A program made the position numbers and the translations under genes. Below, one piece after another: positions 1 to 7,362 of a stretch of 64,000 nucleotides of DNA. Origin of the DNA: Phycisphaerales bacterium (GTDB lineage: Bacteria > Planctomycetota > Phycisphaerae > Phycisphaerales > UBA1924); assembly GCA_947459215.1 (NCBI GenBank), contig CANHCQ010000004.1, positions 121,551 to 185,550 of the forward strand, in the 5' to 3' direction. Below the pieces are notes generated by a model that did not search any database, had not been told where the DNA came from, and saw nothing but the letters and a program-made list of their open reading frames with translations. Every line of letters starts with the position of its first letter. The first letter of the stretch is position 1.

Positions 1-1008
1 GGCAGTTCCGCCGCTGGCACCGATGTCCGAGGCGAGGCGGCCGACATCGTGATCGCCGAGGATCGCGAGCGAGGTCTTGCCGGGTTGGGGCTTGCCACCG
101 GGAAGAGCGGCGAGCGTGGCAGCCATGGAGTCATAGAGCCCCTGGGCGGTCTCGCTCGAGAGCGCGCTGCGGGCAGCAAACTCAAAGGGCTTGGTGAACG
201 CGGCGTCGAACGTGGGCAGGAGATCGGTGCCGTAGTTGCCCCAGTCGCCCTGCTCCGCAAACGTGAACACGTTGGGCTTGGTGACCTGCAGCGCCTGCTT
301 CCAAGTGGACCAGAAGCTGATGGTCGCGCCCCAGCCTTCGGGCGCGCTCGAGTACGCGTGATCGAGGCGGAAGCCGTCGACGCCATCGGAGGTGTTGCCG
401 TCGTTGTTGGGATCGAGCCACTTGCGGGCCCACTGGATGTTCAAGTTGACGGCGTTGGCGTTGTTGAGGTTCCAGTGGATAAAGCCGACGCTCGCGCCGT
501 CCCAGGTGTTGAACGTGTAGCCGGTGTACTGCGTGTTCGAGCCGTTGGTGAACGCGAGCCACTGGTCGTAGACGCTGCTTGGGTTGTTGCGGGCGTTGTT
601 GTACCAGATGGAGTTATGGCTGATGCCGTAGGCGACGAAGTCAAGGTAGACCTTGATACCGCGGGCGTGGGCGGCGTTCACAAAGGCCAGGAACTGCGCC
701 TCGGTGCCGAAGCGGGAGTTGATCTGGCTGGCATCGCCGTGCTGGTAGCCGTGGTAGGCGGCGGAGGGGAAGATGGGGTTCATCCAGACGGCGGTGACGC
801 CGAGGGATTGGAGGTAGTCGAGGCTGGCGGTCATGCCGTTGAAATCGCCGAAGCGGTACTGGTCGTTGTCGCTGTCGCGCCAGCTGATGGGCATGAAGTG
901 ATAGAAGATGTCGTCGGCGACATCGTCGGGCTGGGCGGATGCGACAGCGGGGACCAACGCCACACCCGCGACAATCGCGAGCAGACACATCCGGGACAAT
1001 CGGTGCAT
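1..1008 (-). CDS. Secreted GH13 alpha-amylase (3' end outside window)
   Basis: Partial: the first 336 residues are present and the C-terminus runs off the left edge. A signal peptide (about residues 1-26, ending ASA-Q) indicates export. The fold is a GH13 (beta/alpha)8 barrel. GFRLDHA around 212-218 supplies the nucleophile Asp216 and Arg214, FAEQGDW around 250-256 supplies the acid/base Glu252, and LGDHD further on matches the third carboxylate region. It would hydrolyse alpha-1,4-glucans outside the cytoplasm. A GGAGGAG Shine-Dalgarno sits just upstream of the ATG. The next genes on this strand encode GC-dockerin proteins, so this one may also end in such a module, but the end is not visible. 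The family assignment is firm; substrate specificity cannot be read. Confidence 0.88.
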   Translation of the reverse strand, partial: MHRLSRMCLLAIVAGVALVPAVASAQPDDVADDIFYHFMPISWRDSDNDQYRFGDFNGMTASLDYLQSLGVTAVWMNPIFPSAAYHGYQHGDASQINSRFGTEAQFLAFVNAAHARGIKVYLDFVAYGISHNSIWYNNARNNPSSVYDQWLAFTNGSNTQYTGYTFNTWDGASVGFIHWNLNNANAVNLNIQWARKWLDPNNDGNTSDGVDGFRLDHAYSSAPEGWGATISFWSTWKQALQVTKPNVFTFAEQGDWGNYGTDLLPTFDAAFTKPFEFAARSALSSETAQGLYDSMAATLAALPGGKPQPGKTSLAILGDHDVGRLASDIGASGGTA

Positions 1009-1206
1009 GAGAACTCCTCCGCCCCAGTCTACGGGAGGGTTCTGGTGGAGCAAGGGAAAACGGAAGGCGAACGAGGAAAAGGCGAGAACCCGGCTCGGCC
1101 ACGTTCTCGGAGCCTGAGATTCCGGAGCGCACGCGGCTCGGAGGTCCTCACTCGAGCCGCCGAGCTCCCGGCATCGCGTCGCCGATGTGCCCAGAGCCTG
1201 CCATCC

Positions 1207-2091
1207 TTATGGGCAGATCAAGTCGTTATACGCGGACGCGAACAACACGAAATCGCTGTCGTCTACGAAGAGGTCGGCGTTCAAGTCGGCGGGGCAACCG
1301 GCCGGCATGGCGGGGTCGGCGCAGTCAAGGATGTTGTAGGCGTTGGCGAAGAGGACAAAGTCGGAGTCGTCAACAAACGTGTCGCCGTTGAGATCGCCCA
1401 GACAGCCGGTGGAGAACTCGATGAGAAGGGCGGGCCGAAGCTCGGGCGTGGCGTCCTCGCGGGTGGCGAACCGCTTCGCGGTCTTGGGGATGGTCTCATC
1501 ACCCTGAATGAGCCAGCCGAAGTTGGTCGCCGGGTTGTTGAGCATGTCTTGCACGTCGCTGGCGAGCTGCGCGGAGGTCCAGGTGAAGGCGGCACCGGCC
1601 CCGATCGCGAGTGAGGCGGACTCGGTCGTGCTGAAATCGCCGCCGGCGCTGGTCCAGTTGGAGGCGGGGTAGAAGCGGCGGAGCCAAGTCGCGTCGTCGG
1701 CCTGGGCGAGCGTGCCGCCGCCCTGTCCGCCCGTTGCCACCGAAGCGCCCTCGCCCCAGGACGCCAGGACGCGGTAGACCTTGCACACGTACTCATCGAA
1801 GTTCGAGCCGTTCTCGTTGAGAACGAGAGAGGCGCTCGTGATCGTCGCGCCCGCCGGCACTCCCGCGGCGACATCGAATCGCAGCACGGCGCGGCGGATG
1901 TTGCTCGCAAGACTGGCGCTCGTGCCGGCGAACATTGCGGTGCCCGCACCGTTCGAGATAGTGCCCAGATCGCTCTGGTACAGCGTGTTGTCGGCGACGC
2001 TGGTGAGCGTCACCGAGCCCGCGGAAGCGACCGAGCCAGACAAGGCCGCGAGCGCGGCGACCAGAAACGACGGAGAACGACGGTGTGACAT
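1207..2091 (-). CDS. Exported DNRLRE-like protein with GC-type dockerin C-terminus
   Basis: 294 residues. The signal peptide ends around residue 24 (VASA-G). The body (about 25-225) begins TLTSVADNTLYQ and has the look of DNRLRE-type beta-sandwich domains, which are found in secreted adhesive or carbohydrate-active proteins; there is no catalytic motif. The tail holds two calcium-loop repeats, DLNGDTFVDDSDF and DLNADLFVDDSDF, separated by a cysteine-containing linker (DCADPAMPAGCP) and ending LICP at the stop codon. That is the GC-type dockerin pattern shared by twelve other proteins in this window. It is probably a surface-attached structural or binding protein. It lies about 200 bp downstream of the amylase gene on the same strand, each with its own spacing. 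The tail is certain; the DNRLRE call is by resemblance. Confidence 0.8.
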   Translation of the reverse strand: MSHRRSPSFLVAALAALSGSVASAGSVTLTSVADNTLYQSDLGTISNGAGTAMFAGTSASLASNIRRAVLRFDVAAGVPAGATITSASLVLNENGSNFDEYVCKVYRVLASWGEGASVATGGQGGGTLAQADDATWLRRFYPASNWTSAGGDFSTTESASLAIGAGAAFTWTSAQLASDVQDMLNNPATNFGWLIQGDETIPKTAKRFATREDATPELRPALLIEFSTGCLGDLNGDTFVDDSDFVLFANAYNILDCADPAMPAGCPADLNADLFVDDSDFVLFASAYNDLICP

Positions 2092-2308
2092 AGTGATCCT
2101 CGCACGCCCACGGAGAAACCAGATCTCGCACTTCCATCCAGCGGCGGCGACATCAGATGTCGCACACCCGCATCGCTCTTGTGCAATTCCAGATCGCGGC
2201 GAAAATTGACACGTCCCGCCGTCGATTGTGCTCGCCCCCGCGCAGCGACAACCCGGTGAGCGACAGCCCGCCCAGGCAAGGCTACACCCAGCGTCCGGCC
2301 TACCGACG

Positions 2309-3031
2309 TCAGATCGACGCCCGGCGACGCCGCGACGCCCCGAGAACGACGATCCCAGCCAGCGCGAACGCCGAGGGCGCGGGAATGATGGTCAGGCTCA
2401 CCGCGTCGACGCCGAAGTTGAAGAAGTTGACGTTGTCGACCTCGGCGAAGCGCAGCCGCAGCGTCTGCCCCGCGTTGGCCGCGAGCAGTGCACCGACATC
2501 GATGGTGAAATCGTTGTAGCCGGTGACCAAGGGCGAGTTCAGCGCGGTCTGGAACGCGTTGAGCAGCACGTCGGCGGGCGCGAGACTGAAGGGATCGGTG
2601 CCGCCACGGAGGATGTCGACCCGGGCCTGCTGGTTGAGCGCGGGCGTGGAGAAATCGAGCGAGTTGGGCACCGAGAAGGCGGTGGCGCCGTTGTTGATGA
2701 AGATCGAGAATTTCAGCGTCGCGCCGGGAACGAGCGCGGGGACCACAAAGTCCTGATAGAGCGCGTGCGAGCCAGGTCCCACCGAGTCGGACATCGCGGA
2801 CCGAAGACCTTCCCGCGGCCCGGGCACCGTAAAGCCGTTGACGGGCGACGCGGTTCCAGTCTGCAACTGGAACGTGCCATCGCTGCCGAGCTGATCGACG
2901 CGGGTCCAGCCTGAGAAGCCAGTCTCGAACCCGCCATTGGCGATCAGGTCCTGGGCCGAGGCGATCGACGAGCCGGAGGCCGCGAGCAGGACGCCAAGGA
3001 ACGCAAGCGAGTGTTGTGTGAGCGTTTTCAT
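2309..3031 (-). CDS. Exported PEP-CTERM-like protein
   Basis: 240 residues. The signal peptide ends at SIASA-Q (about 27). The body starts DLIANGGFETGFSGW, a common opening of extracellular beta-sandwich domains in PEP-CTERM proteins, and has no enzyme motif. The C-terminus has IPAPSAF, a hydrophobic stretch and RRRR, the three-part PEP-CTERM-like sorting signal (exosortase target, by family knowledge). Its ATG overlaps the stop of the upstream sugar-dehydrogenase-like gene by four bases (ATGA, 3028-3031), so the two are likely translationally coupled and act together at the envelope. The function is unknown. No exosortase or archaeosortase gene is in the window. Confidence 0.78.
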   Translation of the reverse strand: MKTLTQHSLAFLGVLLAASGSSIASAQDLIANGGFETGFSGWTRVDQLGSDGTFQLQTGTASPVNGFTVPGPREGLRSAMSDSVGPGSHALYQDFVVPALVPGATLKFSIFINNGATAFSVPNSLDFSTPALNQQARVDILRGGTDPFSLAPADVLLNAFQTALNSPLVTGYNDFTIDVGALLAANAGQTLRLRFAEVDNVNFFNFGVDAVSLTIIPAPSAFALAGIVVLGASRRRRASI

Positions 3032-4626
3032 CGAGATTCCACCTTTCCACCGGTGATCTGGAACGTGTCTTCCTGCTCGGCCTGGGTCGGTCCGGCCGAG
3101 GGAACGCGGCTGATCTTGTAGATCGCGTTGTCGGTGTTGGAGACGACGTACAGGTTGCCGTCGGGGCCTTGCACGATGTCGGGCGTGATGCCAAAGCCCG
3201 AGCCGATGCGGATCGTCTCGCTCTCGGTACCCTCGAACTTCTGGGCTCGGAAGAGGTTGTCGGCGACACGATCGGCGAGCCGCGGATCAGCGCTGACATC
3301 AACGTGGAGGCGATCGGCGGTCATCTTGAAGCGGTAGAGCGAACCGCCGTTGGCACCGACCTGCGAGTTGGCGCGAGCCGAGCCGATCCACAGTGTGCCT
3401 TCATACTCCGCACCGAGGGCGTTCCCCTGCACGAACGCGGTGCCGGAGGGGCCGACCTCGTAGCGCCAGCTGAAGTCTGGGTCCACGTAGACCGCGCCGG
3501 GCAGCATGAGCATCCGCGACGCTGCGGCTGCGGCGGTGTATGGCAGCCGCGTTGGCGGGAAGCGGATCTGCTGCAGGGCCTGGGTGAACTGCGTGGTCTC
3601 GATGAGTTTAAAGTCAGCGAAGCGGGCAAGCGGGCCCATGATCTGGATCCAGCCGCCGTTCATGCCGGGGATGACGCGGTTGATCTCGCTGTACGCGTCG
3701 TCGGCATTCTCGGTGACCCAGAGCGAGCCGGTGGCGGGGTCAAACGCCATCCCGAAGCCGTTGCGATGGCCGTAGGAGTAGATCTTCTGGATGTTCGCGC
3801 CGACCTCGCCACCGAGCCCGGCCCCGGCGGCGAAGAACGGATTGTCGGCAGGAGTAGATCCGTCGCTGTTCAGCCGCAGCACGACGCCCGTCAGATGGGC
3901 GCTACCGGGCGCGGGGCCGCCGAAGGTGTCGTCAACGAGCGGCGCCGTGAGGAACGGCCCGTTGGGCAGGTTCTGCATCCAGCCGCGGCGACCGGCGTCC
4001 CCCATGAAGATGTACAGCTTGTTGTCGGGCCCGAAGCGGATCACGCCGCCGTTGTGGTTGCCGTTCTCGTTGGCGTTGTTCGTACCGGGGTGGTTGGGCG
4101 TGGCGATGTTGTCGGTCTGCCGCGCCCGCAGCAAGATGATGTTGCGGTCGAAGGTGAGCGACGAGCCGTTCCAGATGAACCGATCAACGCGGTTACCAAG
4201 CAGCGCGACGTTGGCGGTGACGCCGGTGTCGGCGCCGGTGCTGCTCTCGGTCCAGCGGACATAGACGAAGTTGTTGGTGGCGAAGTTCGGGTCCAGCGCC
4301 ATGCTGAGCAGGCCGCGTTCTGACGCGGAGTTCACGGCAAGGTCGAGCACCGGCACCGCCTGAAGCACGCCATTGATCACACGCTTCACCTGCCCCGAGG
4401 CCTTCTCGAGCACGAAGAAGTCGTTGGCGGCGAGGAACACGATGCCCAGCGGCTGCGTGAGCCCCGTGTTCAGCACGGTCGTCACCTGCAAGTTGGTATC
4501 GAACAGAGTCGGCGGCGTGGTGTCGGCGCAGGCCGCCGAGCCAACCAGCGCCACGAGTGCGGCCGCGAGCAACCGACCAGCGGCTCGCTGCGGGACCGAC
4601 ACGGATGATCCGGAACGTGTTGCCAT
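3028..4626 (-). CDS. Exported PQQ-type glucose/sorbosone dehydrogenase-like beta-propeller
   Basis: 532 residues. A signal peptide (basic start, hydrophobic 17-32, ending ACA-D) sends it out. The body resembles the glucose/sorbosone dehydrogenase propeller family: N-terminal PLGIVFLAANDFFVLEK, an ERGLLSMALDPNF segment, NHNGGVIRFGPDNKLYIFMGD in the middle, SYGHRNGFGMAFDP, and a closing TPDIVQGPDGNLYVVSN blade. These enzymes oxidise sugars with PQQ in the periplasm or outside, but many homologues are uncharacterised. Unlike most exported proteins nearby it has no dockerin or PEP-CTERM tail. It overlaps the following PEP-CTERM-like gene by ATGA, so that partner may provide the anchoring. Cofactor binding is not demonstrable by eye. 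Confidence 0.78.
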   Translation of the reverse strand: MATRSGSSVSVPQRAAGRLLAAALVALVGSAACADTTPPTLFDTNLQVTTVLNTGLTQPLGIVFLAANDFFVLEKASGQVKRVINGVLQAVPVLDLAVNSASERGLLSMALDPNFATNNFVYVRWTESSTGADTGVTANVALLGNRVDRFIWNGSSLTFDRNIILLRARQTDNIATPNHPGTNNANENGNHNGGVIRFGPDNKLYIFMGDAGRRGWMQNLPNGPFLTAPLVDDTFGGPAPGSAHLTGVVLRLNSDGSTPADNPFFAAGAGLGGEVGANIQKIYSYGHRNGFGMAFDPATGSLWVTENADDAYSEINRVIPGMNGGWIQIMGPLARFADFKLIETTQFTQALQQIRFPPTRLPYTAAAAASRMLMLPGAVYVDPDFSWRYEVGPSGTAFVQGNALGAEYEGTLWIGSARANSQVGANGGSLYRFKMTADRLHVDVSADPRLADRVADNLFRAQKFEGTESETIRIGSGFGITPDIVQGPDGNLYVVSNTDNAIYKISRVPSAGPTQAEQEDTFQITGGKVESR

Positions 4627-4828
4627 GGGGACTCTCCGAAGCGACAGCCACCCGCCGAGGCGTTTGCCTCAGTGGTTCGCCGTGCCAGATATCAAGCCTC
4701 TCTCAAGTTCGCGCCGCAGGGCCGCGGTTTCCCACACCGCGGCCACAACCCAAATGTACTGCCACTTTCCCGCCCGTGCCAAAATCGGCGGTGGATATCC
4801 GAGAAGATTGTCGGACGAGCTGATCCGA

Positions 4829-6403
4829 TCAAGGGCAGAGCAACTGGTTGTACGCCTCGGCGAAGAGCACGAAGTCGGCGTCATCGACAAAGCCGTCGTT
4901 GTTGAGGTCCGCGGGGCAGCCCGGGGGCATGAGCGGGTCGGCACAGTCGAGGATGTTGTACGCTTCCGCGAAGATCACGAAGTCGGCATCGTCCACGAGG
5001 CTGTCGTTGTTGAGGTCGCCGACGCAAGGCACCGCGTCGCACGCGAGGTTGGTCTGCAACGTCTCGAACACCGCCGTCGGCGCGTACGCGAATTCCCGCT
5101 GGTCGAGCGTCATCGTCAGGGCGATGTTGTTGCTGGTGAGAATCACCGGAGGCTGGATCACCTCGATCATCTGCGCCGAGCAACCATCGTCGCCGAGCAC
5201 ATCGGTGCGGATGAACATCTGATCCGGGAATCCGATCGCGTTATTCGAGAAGTGATTGCCGACGAGCACAAGCCCCTGCGTGGGATTGACGCTCTCAACT
5301 GCGTCGTGTCCGAGGCTGGTGGTCGTGTTGTACTCGCGACGCCAATCCACAAGAAGCGTTGCGGAATCAAGTCGCCACATGTGCGGGAACCCTTGACCGT
5401 CGCCGAAAGACCGCGTGCCGCTGGCGACCATCTGCCCGTTCGAAAGCCGATCGAGCGACGCCGCGGCGACCTGCACATCGAGCAGCGTGCTCTGTGCCAG
5501 GATCGCACCGTTGGCGGCATCGAACCGGATGTGCACCGCGCCGTCCGGACCGAAAGTCTCGACCGGGTTGTTGATCTGGCCGACCACGACGACGCTTCCG
5601 TCAGAAGCCAGCTCGATGCCGCGGCCGGTCTCGTAGCCGTAGCCTCGCTCGGGGTCGAGGGGCGTTCCGATCGCTTTGGCCCAGAGCACGGCTCCGGTCG
5701 TCGCGTCGAGTCTTGCGACAAAGAGATCCGTGTCGAAGATCTCGCCGTTGATCAGTCGCGTCACGCTACCGGTGACGTAGTAGTCAGCGCCGGGCTTGCG
5801 GGCAACGTCGGCGAACGACACGTCGTTCACCTCCGTCGGCACGCTTGGGGTGTAGATGCGGTCGAAGATCAGCCCACCGGTCGCGGCATCGACGCGGAGA
5901 AGTTGACCACCGAGCGGGGCCTGCTGATCGAACTGCGAAGCGACGATGACCGCAGGAGCTCCACTGCTGGAATCAACCTCCATGCCAGCGCTCGGGAAGC
6001 CTCTCACGCCGGGGAATCGCTTCACCCAGTTGACCGAGCCGGAGCCTGAGAGCCCGGCGAGGCAGAGCGTCTCGGTGTTGAAGTTGCGATAGAACCCGGC
6101 AACGAGGTCGCCGCTGGGTGTCTCGCGAATACCAAACGCACTGGGGAACGCGCCCGACTCCCGGATCTTCAGGTGCCAGATCGGCACGCCGAGGGCATCC
6201 GCGCGAGTGATCGTGGCCGAGGTATTGAACCCGCCGCTGAAGTTGTACGACTCGCCCGCCATGGCGACGTCGCCGTTGGAGAGGGTGAACGCGTCTTCGA
6301 CGCTGTGGCGATCGTTGGGCACGCCTTGTACGCGATTGATCAGCTGGGCGGACGAAGAGCCGGCAACAAAGCAGAGAGCGAGAGCAACAGACACCGTGCG
6401 CAT
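4829..6403 (-). CDS. Exported beta-propeller-like protein with GC-type dockerin
   Basis: 524 residues. The signal peptide ends SSSA-Q at about residue 19. The body (20-455) repeats blocks such as DAFTLSNGDVAMAGESY, ETPSGDLVAGF, LASDGSVVVVGQ and RLSNGQMVASGT, spaced as in PQQ/WD-like propeller blades that lack catalytic residues. The tail is a full GC-dockerin: CVGDLNNDSLVDDADF, linker DCADPLMPPGCP, DLNNDGFVDDADF, final LLCP. The AGGGGA ribosome site lies seven bases before the ATG. It is probably a surface-attached structural or binding protein; the ligand is unknown. Confidence 0.78.
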   Translation of the reverse strand: MRTVSVALALCFVAGSSSAQLINRVQGVPNDRHSVEDAFTLSNGDVAMAGESYNFSGGFNTSATITRADALGVPIWHLKIRESGAFPSAFGIRETPSGDLVAGFYRNFNTETLCLAGLSGSGSVNWVKRFPGVRGFPSAGMEVDSSSGAPAVIVASQFDQQAPLGGQLLRVDAATGGLIFDRIYTPSVPTEVNDVSFADVARKPGADYYVTGSVTRLINGEIFDTDLFVARLDATTGAVLWAKAIGTPLDPERGYGYETGRGIELASDGSVVVVGQINNPVETFGPDGAVHIRFDAANGAILAQSTLLDVQVAAASLDRLSNGQMVASGTRSFGDGQGFPHMWRLDSATLLVDWRREYNTTTSLGHDAVESVNPTQGLVLVGNHFSNNAIGFPDQMFIRTDVLGDDGCSAQMIEVIQPPVILTSNNIALTMTLDQREFAYAPTAVFETLQTNLACDAVPCVGDLNNDSLVDDADFVIFAEAYNILDCADPLMPPGCPADLNNDGFVDDADFVLFAEAYNQLLCP

Positions 6404-6558
6404 GGTGGTTTCCCCTGACGACGCGGCGGCTGGCCGCGATCGTGTCAGGCTACCAACGCGTCAACACCGACACAAGCGCAAACTTGCGGGAACAAAGGAC
6501 GCCGAGCGCCAGCCGGACGTCGGCCCGACGCCCACAGACTCCGAACACCGGGCTGAAA

Positions 6559-7329
6559 TCAATCGCAGATCAGTGCGTCGTACGCCACAACGAACACCTG
6601 GAAATCGGCGTCGTCGACCTGGCCATCGCCCGTGAAGTCGCTGGGACATCCCGCCGGCATCGCAGCGTCGGCGCACAGCAGGATGTCGTACGCCACGACG
6701 AAGAGCTGGAAGTCGTTGTCGTCCACGAGGCCGTCGGAGTTCAGATCTCCGACACACGCTGATACCTCGACGACGCTCACGTCGTCGATCGCTGGACCGT
6801 AGAACGCGGCGAAGCCCACCGTTCCCGGCATCGCCCCGGTCGTGCTGACGAACGCGAGCGTGGACTGGTTGCCGGTGGCGGTGTGCCGCAGCTCGCGGTA
6901 CACCCATTTTACGTTGGTCGCGCTGCGCCCGGGATCGTGCACGACGATCACCGATTCAATGTCGGCGCCATCCCACTTCACCCGCATGGCCTTGTCGCCC
7001 ATGCCGAAGAAGTTCTCCGAAAGAGCGTATCGAATCGCGTATCGCTTCCCCGGAATCGTGGCAAAGGCCTGCTCGACCGAACCGGCGACGCTGCCGTTGA
7101 GATCCACCGACTGCGAGCCCGACGCCGCGGCCCAAAGCCCGCCGATGTGATCGATGTTGGCGCCGATACCCCAGCCGTTGCCAGGTCCAAACTCGCCGCT
7201 CCGGGTGACGAACGTGCCTCCGGCCGCAGGAGCCTCGAAGCTCGGATTCACCAGGACATTCTGAGCCCCGGCGAGACACGCCAGCATCGAAACGGTGCTC
7301 GTCACCGTACCCAATTCGACAGCACGCAT
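6559..7329 (-). CDS. Choice-of-anchor C (DUF642-like) protein with GC-type dockerin
   Basis: 256 residues. The signal peptide runs to about residue 21. The body opens NVLVNPSFEAPAAGG and has GNGWGIGANIDHIGGLW and GSQSVDLNGS, the signature of the choice-of-anchor C / DUF642 beta-sandwich family, secreted proteins in which the attachment signal varies. Here the signal is a GC-dockerin: CVGDLNSDGLVDDNDF, then SDFTGDGQVDDADF, ending LICD rather than the usual CP. DUF642-type domains are associated with polysaccharide surfaces, so carbohydrate binding is an inference. A GGAGAG ribosome site is upstream. Confidence 0.82.
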   Translation of the reverse strand: MRAVELGTVTSTVSMLACLAGAQNVLVNPSFEAPAAGGTFVTRSGEFGPGNGWGIGANIDHIGGLWAAASGSQSVDLNGSVAGSVEQAFATIPGKRYAIRYALSENFFGMGDKAMRVKWDGADIESVIVVHDPGRSATNVKWVYRELRHTATGNQSTLAFVSTTGAMPGTVGFAAFYGPAIDDVSVVEVSACVGDLNSDGLVDDNDFQLFVVAYDILLCADAAMPAGCPSDFTGDGQVDDADFQVFVVAYDALICD

Positions 7330-7362
7330 GATCTCTCCGATCGCTCGCTGGGTTCCGTCCGC

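Noticed and set aside
49..1614. Plus-strand open frame of over 500 residues at the left edge.
   Set aside because: Val/Gly-rich mirror of the amylase and DNRLRE-like genes on the other strand; it spans both genes and the gap between them.
1207..2091. Reading the dockerin tails as evidence for a cellulosome.
   Set aside because: No cohesin or scaffoldin is visible, most carriers are not glycoside hydrolases, and the cysteine frame differs from clostridial dockerins.
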